A model generated the notes under the pieces. The model made no database searches, had not been told where the DNA came from, and saw only the letters and a list, made by a program, of their open reading frames with translations. Shown in pieces: positions 16,536 through 25,156 of a stretch of 64,000 bases of DNA (position 1 is the stretch's first letter; each line of letters opens with the position of its first letter). This DNA comes from Flavobacterium sp. Root420. Lineage in GTDB: Bacteria; Bacteroidota; Bacteroidia; Flavobacteriales; Flavobacteriaceae. The position numbers were made by a program, and so were the translations under genes. The DNA lies in NCBI RefSeq assembly GCF_001427905.1, contig NZ_LMEF01000030.1, positions 278,551-342,550 on the forward strand, given 5' to 3'.

Positions 16536-17414
16536 ATGGAAAACCCAAAGAACAACAACTCAAGTCTAAAAGCGGTAATCGCAGTTTTAGCAGTCCTATT
16601 GATCGGTAGCTTAGTGTATATTTTTAAATTATCTTCTGATACAGAAGTAGTTAAAACAGAGCTTACAACAACCATGACAGAAAAAGAATCTGTTATGAAA
16701 GATTTACAAGAATTGAAATCAACTTATGATGCTGCTATCGCTGAAAACACATCAATGTCTGATGAGTTAATTCAGGAAAGAGACAAAGTGGTCGCTTTGA
16801 TGGACGATTTGAATAAATCTAAAGGAGATGTATCTAAATACAGATCTCAGGTTCAGGCAATGCAAGGTAAAATGAAAACTTTAGTTGCTGAAAACGATGA
16901 ATTGAAAAAACAAAATGGTGTTCTTACAGTTCAAAGAGACAGTACAATTGTGGTTTTAGGAGAGTCGAAAAAATACAATGAAGTATTAGTTGGTCAAAAC
17001 GAAGAATTGGCTAAAACGGTTGAAAAAGGTTCTAAATTATCAGTTTTAAATACTAAAACAATTGCTTACAAAGTAAAAGGTTCTGGTAAACAAGTTGAAA
17101 CAGATAAAGCAAGCCGTGCTGATGTTTTAAAAGTTAGTTTTACAATTGCTGAGAATCAAATCGCAAAATCTGGAGATAAAACCTATTATGTACAGGTTAT
17201 TGACAGTAAAAACAATGTTTTAGGCGATAAAAAAACAGAAACTTTTGGAGACAATACTTTGACTTATAGTTTTAAAACTACTGTTCAGTATGAAAATAAA
17301 TCTGTAAATGTTTCTGAAGATTTAATTGGTAAAGATTTCGAAAAAGGAACTTATTTTATCAATGTTTTTGATAATGATGAATTAGTTTCTAAAACTAGTT
17401 TTACTTTGAGATAA
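16536..17414 (+). CDS. Membrane-anchored coiled-coil protein of unknown function
   Basis: The 292-residue protein has a short Asn-rich N-terminus, one transmembrane helix (about residues 12-31), a long coiled coil (about 38-165, heptad-like E/K/L pattern) and a C-terminal beta-rich domain (about 175-292) ending TSFTLR. The layout suggests a periplasmic stalk with a globular head. From memory such genes are sometimes labelled ParA-like, but there is no P-loop here, so that name is wrong. It lies between hutG and hutI but in opposite orientation, with no evident link to histidine breakdown. Confidence 0.7.
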   Translation: MENPKNNNSSLKAVIAVLAVLLIGSLVYIFKLSSDTEVVKTELTTTMTEKESVMKDLQELKSTYDAAIAENTSMSDELIQERDKVVALMDDLNKSKGDVSKYRSQVQAMQGKMKTLVAENDELKKQNGVLTVQRDSTIVVLGESKKYNEVLVGQNEELAKTVEKGSKLSVLNTKTIAYKVKGSGKQVETDKASRADVLKVSFTIAENQIAKSGDKTYYVQVIDSKNNVLGDKKTETFGDNTLTYSFKTTVQYENKSVNVSEDLIGKDFEKGTYFINVFDNDELVSKTSFTLR

Positions 17415-17450
17415 TTTACCCAGCGGGATAACAATACCACTAAAACATTA

Positions 17451-17484
17451 AAGGTCTGTGAAGTTTTTCACAGACCTTTTTTTA
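17451..17484. terminator. Bidirectional terminator
   Basis: The stem AAGGTCTGTGAA / TTCACAGACCTT with flanking A and T runs separates the convergent coiled-coil gene and hutI. Confidence 0.85.
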
Positions 17485-17504
17485 TTAAAAATAATTTTTA
17501 AAAA

Positions 17505-18743
17505 TTAGTTCAAAATTTCTCCTTCCAGAAAAATACTTTCAATTAAATTACTACCAAAAGCATATGGAATCTGATAATAAGACGAAATTGGTTTGGTTAG
17601 TATTAAATTTGCTTTTTTTCCTTTTGTAATACTTCCGTGGGTTTCTGAAAGTCCCATTGCATAAGCGCCATTTATTGTCGCAGCATTTATCGCTTCTTCT
17701 GGAGTCATTTTCATTTTAATACAAGCCGTTGCAACCACAAAATTCATATTTCCGGATGGAGTAGAGCCGGGATTGAAATCTGTTGCCAAAGCAAGAGGTA
17801 AACCTGCTTTTATCATTTCGCGTGCAGGTGTATATGGAATACTTAAAAAGTAAGAACACGAAGGCAATGCCACAGGCATCGTTTCGGTGTCTTTTAAAGC
17901 TTCAATATCTTGTGGGTTCATAATTTCGAGATGATCGACAGAAAGGGCTTTAAATTTAATTCCGGACTGAATTCCTCCTATAGAGTTGAATTGATTCACG
18001 TGAATTTTTGGCTTTAAGCCGAATTGAATTCCGGCTTCCATTATTTTTTCGGTTTCTTCTACAGAAAAATAACCGGTTTCACAGAATACATCAATATAAT
18101 CGGCTAATTTGTTTTGAGCAATTTCCGGAAGCATTTTAGTGATAATTTCATCAATATAGCCTTGCTTGTTTTCTTTGTAATGTAATGGAAAAGCATGTGC
18201 GCCTAAAAAAGTGGCTTTAATGGCAATTGGATAATTTTCTGCCAGTTTTTTAATAACACGCAACATCTTTAATTCTCCTTCAACGGTAAGTCCGTAGCCT
18301 GATTTTATTTCGACAGCTCCGGTTCCTAAATGCATGACTTCTTCCAAGCGAAGTTTGGATTGCTCATAAATTTCTTCTTCAGAAGTTTCGTTGAGTTTTT
18401 TAGCCGAATTTAAAATCCCACCTCCTCGATTAGCGATTTCCTCATAGGTAAATCCGTTGATTCTGTCTACGAATTCCTGTTCACGATTTCCTGCATAAAC
18501 GATGTGTGTGTGACTATCGCACCAAGTTGGCAAAACGATTCTGCCCGTTGCATCAATAATTTTATCGGCTTTGATTTCAGGAAGGTTTTCCATTGATCCG
18601 TAATCTTCAATTAAATTATCTTTTAAAATAAGAAAAGCATTTTTGATAGTTGGAAGAATTGCCATTTCAGCTCCTGAAACTTTTGTGATGGAAGTTTCCC
18701 GAACCTGAAGGAGTTCTTTTATATTTTTAATTAGAGTGATCAT
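17505..18743 (-). CDS. hutI: Imidazolonepropionase HutI
   Basis: The 412-residue cytoplasmic amidohydrolase converts 4-imidazolone-5-propionate to N-formimidoyl-L-glutamate, the step before HutG. Visible signatures are the metal site CDSHTHIVYAGNR, the substrate region EIKSGYGLTVEGELKMLRV, a second metal histidine in FLGAHAFPLH and the ATDFNPGSTPSGNMNFV segment. I chose the ATG at 18743 (MITLIKNIKEL) because the longer frame from 18782 adds 13 hydrophobic residues absent from the family, and the shorter form matches the usual length. Confidence 0.92.
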   Translation of the reverse strand: MITLIKNIKELLQVRETSITKVSGAEMAILPTIKNAFLILKDNLIEDYGSMENLPEIKADKIIDATGRIVLPTWCDSHTHIVYAGNREQEFVDRINGFTYEEIANRGGGILNSAKKLNETSEEEIYEQSKLRLEEVMHLGTGAVEIKSGYGLTVEGELKMLRVIKKLAENYPIAIKATFLGAHAFPLHYKENKQGYIDEIITKMLPEIAQNKLADYIDVFCETGYFSVEETEKIMEAGIQFGLKPKIHVNQFNSIGGIQSGIKFKALSVDHLEIMNPQDIEALKDTETMPVALPSCSYFLSIPYTPAREMIKAGLPLALATDFNPGSTPSGNMNFVVATACIKMKMTPEEAINAATINGAYAMGLSETHGSITKGKKANLILTKPISSYYQIPYAFGSNLIESIFLEGEILN

Positions 18744-18870
18744 TCGTAGTGTTTTAAGTAATACTATAAACACAAATTTCACAAATTATCATGAATCAAT
18801 TCGTGAAATCTGTGAAATTTGTGTTTAGGTTGGAATTTGGAATTTTAGCTATTGGAATTTATTGTGAAAT

Positions 18871-19923
18871 TTATTCTGAAACTGTTATTTCAAACATTTT
18901 GCTCCAATTTTTGCCCGTTACAAAAATGGTCTTAGTTTTAGGATTGTATGCAATTCCATTAACAACATCTCCAGAATCAATATCTTTCATTAATTTACGT
19001 AAACTTGACATATTTAAAATTCCTTCAACTGCTCCAGAAGCTGGATTTACTACTGCAATAGCATCTTTTTGAAATACATTCACATAAAATTTTCCGTTAA
19101 TTAATTCTAATTCATTTACCGCTTTTATTTTTGAAGTTCCCGAATAAACATTAATATAATCGACCATTTTTTGGGTTGCAGGATCCATTTTCCAAATTTT
19201 TTCTGTGCCGTCTGATTGATAAATGTATTTACCGTCATTTGTCATTCCCCATCCTTCGATCTCTTTTTCGTAAGTAAAGGTTTTTTTAAGTTTTAAAGTA
19301 TTGGCGTCATAAATAAAACCTGTTTTTTCCTGCCAGGTTAATTGAAACAATTCACCATTAATGAAAGTAATTCCTTCTCCGAAATATTTTGGATCAAGGT
19401 TTATTTGTTTAAAAGTTTTCCCAGTTTTATAATCGTATTTTCTTAAAAATGAATTTCCTTTTTCTCCAGTACTTTCATATAAAGTGTCTTTGTAGAATTC
19501 TAAGCCTTCAGTAAAAGATTTTTTGTCGTGAGGATAAGTATTGACGATTTTAAAATTCAATAATTTCGGTTCAACATTAGAAACTACCTCAATTCGTTTA
19601 GTTGCATCTGAAGAATCAGATCCAAAATAAACAGTTGCTTTTAAATATTGATAGCCTAGTTTTTGACCTTTTAATTCAAATTTGAATTTCTCAGCACCTT
19701 TTGTGCTCCCAACTTTTTTGTCATTAACGAAGTATGCAACACTATCAATTTCTTTTGCATTTGGATTTAAAATTGCAATCGAAACGGCTTCTTGTGGCAG
19801 AAAATGAGCAGGAAAAGCAGAATCATCAATAGTAAAAAAAGAATTTTCACCTTTATTTTTATCTCCACATCCAATTAATGTGATTCCTAATAAAATGACA
19901 GTTAGGAAGTTATATTTTTTCAT
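18871..19923 (-). CDS. Glutaminyl-peptide cyclotransferase, lipoprotein form
   Basis: The 350-residue precursor starts at 19923. The longer frame would run into the SRP RNA gene and is rejected. A lipobox (GITLIGC) marks a lipoprotein. After an Ig-like region (about 30-130) comes a beta-propeller of the Glu_cyclase_2 family: YPHDKKSFTEGLEFY, YESTGEKGNSFLRKYD, FGEGITF, LFQLTWQE, GWGMTNDGKYIYQSDGT and the C-terminal VNGIAYNPKTKTIFVTGKNW. Members cyclise N-terminal glutamine to pyroglutamate on exported proteins. In Bacteroidetes this suits exported proteins whose mature N-terminus is Gln after signal cleavage. Confidence 0.88.
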   Translation of the reverse strand: MKKYNFLTVILLGITLIGCGDKNKGENSFFTIDDSAFPAHFLPQEAVSIAILNPNAKEIDSVAYFVNDKKVGSTKGAEKFKFELKGQKLGYQYLKATVYFGSDSSDATKRIEVVSNVEPKLLNFKIVNTYPHDKKSFTEGLEFYKDTLYESTGEKGNSFLRKYDYKTGKTFKQINLDPKYFGEGITFINGELFQLTWQEKTGFIYDANTLKLKKTFTYEKEIEGWGMTNDGKYIYQSDGTEKIWKMDPATQKMVDYINVYSGTSKIKAVNELELINGKFYVNVFQKDAIAVVNPASGAVEGILNMSSLRKLMKDIDSGDVVNGIAYNPKTKTIFVTGKNWSKMFEITVSE

Positions 19924-19978
19924 AGTTAAAAATTTGAATAAGCCAATATACGACGATATTTTTATAGCAACAAAGCTC

Positions 19979-20008
19979 TTGCAAAAATATAAAAAGATTG
20001 TATATTTG
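19979..20008 (+). promoter_or_regulatory. Promoter of the SRP RNA gene (TTG -19 bp- TATATTTG)
   Basis: The -33 TTG (19979-19981) and -7 TATATTTG (20001-20008) are 19 bases apart, a full match to the Bacteroidetes housekeeping promoter. The RNA begins 4-5 bases downstream of the -7 box. Confidence 0.85.
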
Positions 20009-20012
20009 CACC

Positions 20013-20114
20013 GGCAAGTCCTACACGACCAGCTCCTGCAGACTCCCCCAGGATGGGAACATAGCAAGGGTACGTGGTTGAGCGGTGCGATGTAGGTCGC
20101 TTGCCATTTTTTTT
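20013..20114 (+). ncRNA. ffs: Signal recognition particle RNA (bacterial small/4.5S type)
   Basis: The ends pair (GGCAAG with CTTGCC), and the middle forms the long SRP hairpin whose apical half has the invariant internal loops: CTCCCCCAGG on one side and GGAACATAGCAAGGGTA around the tip. This is the Ffh-binding domain. A perfect promoter precedes it and an eight-T run follows the closing stem. The RNA with Ffh targets nascent membrane proteins to FtsY. The size of about 93-100 nt fits the small bacterial class. Confidence 0.95.
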
Positions 20115-20140
20115 ATTTTTTAGATTTAATACAAAAGTAG

Positions 20141-20165
20141 TCTTCCTTCGGGAGGATTTTTTTAT
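20141..20165 (+). terminator. UUCG-tetraloop terminator downstream of SRP RNA
   Basis: TCTTCC-TTCG-GGAGGA is followed by a T run. It lies 36 bases after the SRP RNA and looks like a second, back-up terminator. Confidence 0.7.
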
Positions 20166-20182
20166 TTTTGGACCTGTCGGAA

Positions 20183-20268
20183 GTTAGAAGTTATATGTGA
20201 GAGGTTAAAAGTTTATCTCCTATCGAACTCTAATCACAGACAATCATGTTTAACATATAACATCTAAC
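20183..20268 (+). repeat. Heptamer inverted repeat upstream of the SDR gene
   Basis: The left arm (20183-20198) and right arm (20253-20268) are reverse complements with one mismatch over 16 bases. The right arm reads TTTAACA, TATAACA, TCTAACT in exact 7-base steps and ends 6 bases before the ATG. The left arm and the sequence after it are built of AGTTAGA/AGTTATA/GGTTAAA units. Confidence 0.7.
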
Positions 20269-20274
20269 TAAAAA

Positions 20275-21078
20275 ATGAGTAAAGTCGTTTTAATTACCGG
20301 AGGATCCTCAGGGATTGGAAAATCTATTGGAGAATTTTTGCATATAAAAGGTTTCGTTGTTTACGGAACGAGCCGTAATCCTGAAAAGGTTCTTAATTCT
20401 ATTTTTCCGTTAATAGCTTTAGATGTTCGTAATGCAGAATCGATTAAATCAGCTGTTGCAAAAGTTATCGAGATTTCGGGGCGTTTAGATGTTGTGATAA
20501 ATAATGCCGGAGTTGGTATTACAGGTCCATTAGAAGAAATTCCAATGGAAGAAATCAAAAATAATTTTGAAACCAATTTTTTCGGGCCAATTGAAGTGAT
20601 GAAAGCTGTTTTGCCACAAATGCGTGAGCAAAAATCGGGTTTGATTATTAATATTACTTCTATTGCCGCTTATATGGGATTGCCTTACAGAAGCGTTTAT
20701 TCGGCATCAAAAGGAGCTTTGGAATTGATTACTGAGGCTTTACGAATGGAAGTGAAGTCTTTTGGAATTGAAATTACAAATGTGGCACCAGGCGATTTTG
20801 CTACCAATATCGCTTCTGGACGTTATCATGCACCGGTTATACAGGGTTCTGCTTATGAAAAAGTGTATGGTGATACTCTTGCAACAATGAACGAACATGT
20901 TGATGCAGGAAGTAATCCGAATGAAATGGCTGATGCGATTTTTAAAATTATGCAGCAGAAAAGCCCGAAAGTGCATTATAAAGTTGGTGTTTTTATGCAG
21001 AAATTTTCGATTGTATTAAAGCGTGCTCTTCCAGATAAAGTTTATGAAAAAATGTTAATGAATCATTACAAATTGTAG
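20275..21078 (+). CDS. Short-chain dehydrogenase/reductase
   Basis: The 267-residue classical SDR has the cofactor loop TGGSSGIGKSIG (G9-G15 region), the NNAG motif (VVINNAGVGITG), a catalytic Ser in INITSIAA and the YSASKGA catalytic Tyr/Lys pair. A basic residue near the end of strand 2 (GTSRNPEK) favours NADP(H). It resembles the DltE/oxidoreductase branch acting on unknown lipids or sugars. A single gene preceded by a heptamer inverted repeat. The substrate is unknown. Confidence 0.88.
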   Translation: MSKVVLITGGSSGIGKSIGEFLHIKGFVVYGTSRNPEKVLNSIFPLIALDVRNAESIKSAVAKVIEISGRLDVVINNAGVGITGPLEEIPMEEIKNNFETNFFGPIEVMKAVLPQMREQKSGLIINITSIAAYMGLPYRSVYSASKGALELITEALRMEVKSFGIEITNVAPGDFATNIASGRYHAPVIQGSAYEKVYGDTLATMNEHVDAGSNPNEMADAIFKIMQQKSPKVHYKVGVFMQKFSIVLKRALPDKVYEKMLMNHYKL

Positions 21079-21150
21079 GCTTAAATACTGTTTTCATTTT
21101 TCAAGTTTAATTTAAAATTGATTTTAAAATTATTATTGCTATTGATTTTG

Positions 21151-21158
21151 TAATTTTG
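21151..21158 (+). promoter_or_regulatory. Putative -7 box (TAATTTTG) for the transaldolase gene
   Basis: There is an exact TAnnTTTG match 39 bases before the ATG at 21198, with no -33 element at the usual distance. Confidence 0.4.
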
Positions 21159-21197
21159 CACCGAATTTTTAAACACACAATTAAATATAAAATAGAT

Positions 21198-21854
21198 ATG
21201 AAATTTTTTATTGATACAGCTAATTTAGCGCAAATTAAAGAAGCACAAGCATTAGGTGTTTTAGATGGTGTAACAACGAATCCGTCATTGATGGCAAAAG
21301 AGGGTATTACCGGAAAAAACAACATTTTAAAGCATTATGTTGAGATCTGTAACCTTGTAGAAGGTGATGTAAGTGCTGAAGTAAATGCGTTGGATTATGA
21401 TGGAATGATCAAAGAAGGTGAAGAACTAGCTGAATTACATGATCAAATCGTAGTGAAATTACCTATGACTAAAGAAGGTGTAATGGCTGCAAAATATTTT
21501 TCAGATAAAGGAATTAAAACAAACGTAACACTTGTGTTTTCAGCTGGACAAGCTTTATTAGCTGCGAAAGCGGGAGCAACTTATGTTTCTCCTTTTATTG
21601 GTCGTTTAGATGACATTTCTACAGACGGTCTAAATTTAATCGAAGAGATTAGATTGATATATGATAATTACGGATATGAAACTCAAATTTTAGCAGCTTC
21701 TGTGCGTCATACCATGCACATTGTAAACTGTGCTAAAATTGGCGCAGATGTTATGACAGGTCCTCTTTCTGCAATTTATGGATTATTGAAACACCCATTA
21801 ACTGATATAGGATTAGCTCAATTTGTTGCTGATTTCGAAAAAGGAAATAAATAA
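21198..21854 (+). CDS. Transaldolase / fructose-6-phosphate aldolase family
   Basis: The 218-residue single-domain enzyme starts at the ATG at 21198 (MKFFIDTANLAQIKEA). The upstream in-frame ATG at 21156 falls inside the promoter box and is rejected. The Schiff-base lysine is K87 in HDQIVVKLPMTKEG. Other signatures are GVTTNPSLMAKEG, TNVTLVFSAGQALLAAKAGA and ILAASVRH. Short members transfer dihydroxyacetone units in the pentose phosphate pathway or act as F6P aldolases. The sequence alone does not separate these roles; transaldolase is more usual. A terminator follows. Confidence 0.9.
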   Translation: MKFFIDTANLAQIKEAQALGVLDGVTTNPSLMAKEGITGKNNILKHYVEICNLVEGDVSAEVNALDYDGMIKEGEELAELHDQIVVKLPMTKEGVMAAKYFSDKGIKTNVTLVFSAGQALLAAKAGATYVSPFIGRLDDISTDGLNLIEEIRLIYDNYGYETQILAASVRHTMHIVNCAKIGADVMTGPLSAIYGLLKHPLTDIGLAQFVADFEKGNK

Positions 21855-21873
21855 TACGATTTAAACGTTCTAT

Positions 21874-21913
21874 AAAACGCTATCTTTTCTTGTAAAAGGT
21901 GGCGTTTTTTTTA
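21874..21913 (+). terminator. Rho-independent terminator
   Basis: The stem AAACGCTATCTTTT / AAAAGGTGGCGTTT has a five-base loop and then a T run. Confidence 0.8.
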
Positions 21914-21941
21914 TTGTTTTTATTCATCAAATAACCCACAT

Positions 21942-22436
21942 ATGAAAAAAATAATAGTATTATTCGTGTTGTTATTGTCTGGTTTGCAGATAAATGCACA
22001 GGCTAAAGTTTTGAAATCAGTAAATGAAGCAGGCGATGTCGCTACTTTTGAATTAGATTGTACAGTAAAATTTCAGACACTCGCCAAAGGGTTGCGATAT
22101 AACATTACCCGTCATGAGTTTAAAGGTCCGGAAATGAAAAACTCTTATCGATTACTTTTGGTAATGGATGGATTTTATTCTAAAACATTAAATAAGGAAA
22201 TGACTGTCTCGGCTGTTTTGAGTGATGGAACTGTGATTGAAGCCAGAAAGATAATTGAAGATGATGGTTTTTTTGATGGTGCCTGCACATTAAAGATTAA
22301 AGACCCTAAAGCGCTTTTAAAAGCCAATATAGAGAAAGTTATTGTTCATGCCGATAAAGAAGTTGTTTATACATTATCAGAACAAAATAAAGCTATTTTT
22401 AAAAAGAATCTCAATAATATTATTACTGCAAAATAA
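21942..22436 (+). CDS. Exported protein of unknown function
   Basis: The 164-residue precursor has a signal peptide (MKKIIVLFVLLLSGLQINAQA). The mature part alternates short strands and has two cysteines (ELDCTVKF and DGACTLK) that could form a disulfide. The gene stands alone between two terminators. No family is recognised. Confidence 0.65.
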   Translation: MKKIIVLFVLLLSGLQINAQAKVLKSVNEAGDVATFELDCTVKFQTLAKGLRYNITRHEFKGPEMKNSYRLLLVMDGFYSKTLNKEMTVSAVLSDGTVIEARKIIEDDGFFDGACTLKIKDPKALLKANIEKVIVHADKEVVYTLSEQNKAIFKKNLNNIITAK

Positions 22437-22464
22437 GGCAGAATTAATTTTAAAGTATTAAACT

Positions 22465-22513
22465 AAAAAATCCCAAATCCAATTGATGAAAATTGGAATT
22501 TGGGATTTTTTTT
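22465..22513. terminator. Bidirectional terminator
   Basis: The long stem TCCCAAATCCAATT / AATTGGAATTTGGGA has A-rich left and T-rich right flanks, lying between the exported-protein gene (+) and the MFS gene (-). Confidence 0.85.
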
Positions 22514-22530
22514 TATTGTTATTTTATAGT

Positions 22531-24276
22531 TTAGTGACCTCCGCCACCGCCTTCAACGTGATTAATTCCTTGTCTTTTTAGTATTTTAGGGCAATAGAAA
22601 CCATAGAATCCTAAGTATGCAAATCCAATTAATGGAACGATATAAGAGAAATGCGTCCATGTGATTCCGAAAATTCCGCCTGGACTTGTTAGGTCTAAAT
22701 CACAAATACTTCCCTGAACCAAAGGAATAACTCCTCCACCAAGAATCATCATAATTAAGAATGAAGATGCTTTTCCTGTATTTTTTCCTAAACCTGCAAT
22801 CGCTAAATCGAAGATAGAAGGCCACATGATAGATAAGAATAAACCTCCAGAGATAAAAAAGAATTTAGCAATTTGTGGATCTGGACAAACTAATCCAGCT
22901 AACATCATTAATAAACCTGATGCTCCGAAAAGCATTAACGTTTTACCGGCATTTTTACCGCCAACAAAACTCACAGCAATAAATAATAAAATCCAAATTG
23001 GATAAATGTAGAATGAAGAAACATCATGGGCAGCAAAAATGTTAGCTCCAATGATTACTCCAAATGCTATAGCTGGTACAATAAATTTTAATGCAGTATT
23101 TACTAAGTTTGAAGTATTGAAAACGTTTACACCACCATTCCAGCGTCCAATCATTAAACTTCCCCAATAAAGCGCAATAAATGGCGCAATAGCATCTTCT
23201 AATACATTTCCGAATTCGGCAGTTTTTAATAACGCAGGTAAATTACTGATGATTGTAACTTCCGTTCCAACATAAATAAAAATACCCAGCATTCCCAGAT
23301 ATAGTTGTGGGTAGTCTAAAATATTGAATTTTTCGTGCGCAACTTTAATAACTTCTTCTTCCTCTTTTACCGGATCTTCAATTTTAGAGAAGTTCATAAA
23401 AATAGCTACAATAATGAACGCAAATCCTAAGATAGTAAAAGGGAATTTTACTAATTTTAATTTTGTTTTAACGACTTCAAGAGGTAACTGAATTTTTGCA
23501 ACATCCTTTTCAATCGTTTCGTATTGTTTTACAAACGGCTTTACTGAAGCGTTTGAGTTTTGTGAAATTGCAAGTAATTGGGCATCAATTTTATTAACTT
23601 GTTCTGTCAATGCTGCTGTTGCTGATTCAGTGATAGTTTTTGAATCTACATTGTCATTTGCAATTTCTTTTATATTTTCAGTTAATTCTTTTTTTAATTT
23701 TATGAAATCATTTTGTACAATTTCAATTGGCTGAAATTCTCTTTTTTTGTCTTGACTGTCACCCATTCCAAATAAAGCAATTCCCAGTAAAATAGCTCCA
23801 ATTGTAGTTCCAAATGAATTAATACCTCCTGCCAAAGTTAGGCGATGCGCCCCTGTAGAAGGATTTCCCATTTTGATCGCTAATGGATTGGCTACAATTT
23901 GTTGAATTGAAAACCCTAGTCCCACAATAAATAATGCAGATAAAAAGAAAGGGAAACTTCCAAAAGAAGCTGCCGGAATAAACAAAAATGAACCTAATGC
24001 AGAGACAATTAATCCCGCAGATAGTGTTTTTTTATATCCGAATTTTTGTAAAACATCTGATTTTAGTGAAACTAAAAAAAAGATTAATGCTCCCACAAAA
24101 TAAGCAGCATAAAATGCCCATGCAACTAACTGTGATTGTACCTGAGATAAGGTAAATACTTTTTTGAATACTGGAATTAAGATATCATTGGCAGATCCAA
24201 CAAAACCCCAAAAGAAGAAGACGATTATCAATGAGATAAATTGCCCCCACTTGGTTTGCACATTTTCTGAACTCAT
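22531..24276 (-). CDS. Sugar MFS transporter with a large periplasmic insert
   Basis: The 581-residue inner-membrane transporter resembles the FHS/FucP-type sugar:proton symporters of Bacteroidetes. Twelve hydrophobic segments can be placed. Between segments 5 (about 152-172) and 6 (about 275-297) lies a polar, helical insert of about 100 residues, predicted periplasmic by topology. The C-terminus is Gly/His-rich (HVEGGGGGH). Because the adjacent two-component system and divergent sus genes handle chitin, import of GlcNAc or chitobiose is the likely job (inference from context). Standard FHS proteins are about 410-440 residues, so the insert explains the extra length. Confidence 0.85.
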   Translation of the reverse strand: MSSENVQTKWGQFISLIIVFFFWGFVGSANDILIPVFKKVFTLSQVQSQLVAWAFYAAYFVGALIFFLVSLKSDVLQKFGYKKTLSAGLIVSALGSFLFIPAASFGSFPFFLSALFIVGLGFSIQQIVANPLAIKMGNPSTGAHRLTLAGGINSFGTTIGAILLGIALFGMGDSQDKKREFQPIEIVQNDFIKLKKELTENIKEIANDNVDSKTITESATAALTEQVNKIDAQLLAISQNSNASVKPFVKQYETIEKDVAKIQLPLEVVKTKLKLVKFPFTILGFAFIIVAIFMNFSKIEDPVKEEEEVIKVAHEKFNILDYPQLYLGMLGIFIYVGTEVTIISNLPALLKTAEFGNVLEDAIAPFIALYWGSLMIGRWNGGVNVFNTSNLVNTALKFIVPAIAFGVIIGANIFAAHDVSSFYIYPIWILLFIAVSFVGGKNAGKTLMLFGASGLLMMLAGLVCPDPQIAKFFFISGGLFLSIMWPSIFDLAIAGLGKNTGKASSFLIMMILGGGVIPLVQGSICDLDLTSPGGIFGITWTHFSYIVPLIGFAYLGFYGFYCPKILKRQGINHVEGGGGGH

Positions 24277-24454
24277 AATTGAAATAAGGTTAATTTTTTA
24301 ATTTATTGTTTTTTGAAGACCGTAAATATATTTGTTAAGTATATTAAAAAAAAATAAAAAGGCACAAATAATGTTAAATTTAAACCAACAACATCATTTT
24401 TTCAACAATGTGTTAATTTTTACCTAGTTAGAAAATGAAAAATGAAATGCTATT

Positions 24455-25156
24455 TTACTCCAGAATTTTGGTTTTTACATCTTTACTGTAGTTTCTGCCA
24501 ATAGGAATAGTGTAAGATTGTATTTGAACACGATTTCCTTCAATAGATTTTACTTTATTTAAGGCGATTACATACGATTTATGGATGCGAAGGAAGCGAT
24601 CTGCGGGTAATTCTTCAGATAATGAAGTTAAAGATTTATGCGTAATATAGGTTTTATCAGGAGTAACAACTTTGATGTATTCCTTCATTCCTTCAACAAA
24701 TAAAATTTCTTCAATATTAATTTTCATCATTTTTTTATCAACTTTAATAAAAATATGAGAATCACCTTTTGTGGTTTCAACTTTAATATTGTTTTTTAAA
24801 TTGTATTCGGTCGTAATTTTATTGATACACTTTATAAATCTTGGAAGCGGAATAGGTTTTACCAAATAATCTAAAACGTCCAGATCGTAACTTTCGGCAG
24901 CAAATTCCCTAAAAGCAGTTGTAATTATTACTTTGGTTTTGTTTTCGATCAGGCTAATGAGTTCAAATCCGGTCATCATTGGCATATTAATATCCAAAAA
25001 TACAGCATCGACAGTGGTACTGTTTATAAAATCAAGCGCCTCTAAAGAATTATTAAATGTGCCTATAACCTCAAAATCAGTAAAATTATTGAAATAATTT
25101 TGTAAGACTTTGATAGCTAATGGCTCATCATCAACCAACACGCATTTAATCTTCAT
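24455..25156 (-). CDS. LytTR-type response regulator of the chitin locus
   Basis: The 233-residue protein has a receiver domain (about 1-120; acidic pair D9/D10, phosphoacceptor D55 in VFLDINMPMMTG, K around 107) and a LytTR DNA-binding domain (about 135-233, with FLRIHKSYVIALNKV). It overlaps the histidine kinase gene upstream by 11 bases, so the pair is translationally coupled. It sits between the MFS gene and the divergent susC operon and very probably controls one or both in response to chitin oligosaccharides. LytTR target sites cannot be named from this sequence. Confidence 0.92.
   Translation of the reverse strand: MKIKCVLVDDEPLAIKVLQNYFNNFTDFEVIGTFNNSLEALDFINSTTVDAVFLDINMPMMTGFELISLIENKTKVIITTAFREFAAESYDLDVLDYLVKPIPLPRFIKCINKITTEYNLKNNIKVETTKGDSHIFIKVDKKMMKINIEEILFVEGMKEYIKVVTPDKTYITHKSLTSLSEELPADRFLRIHKSYVIALNKVKSIEGNRVQIQSYTIPIGRNYSKDVKTKILE

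Noticed and set aside
16536..17414. ParA-like label
   Set aside because: The protein has a membrane anchor, a coiled coil and a beta-rich domain, but no P-loop.
18791..19072. Plus-strand frame of 93 codons
   Set aside because: It lies antisense to the end of the glutaminyl cyclotransferase gene and shows no independent coding signs.
19924..20067. N-terminal extension of the glutaminyl cyclotransferase frame
   Set aside because: It would overlap the SRP RNA gene and its promoter on the other strand. The ATG at 19923 gives a proper lipoprotein signal.
19880..20095. Plus-strand open frame of 71 codons
   Set aside because: It covers the SRP RNA and the start of the minus-strand lipoprotein gene, and the predicted protein has no protein-like features.
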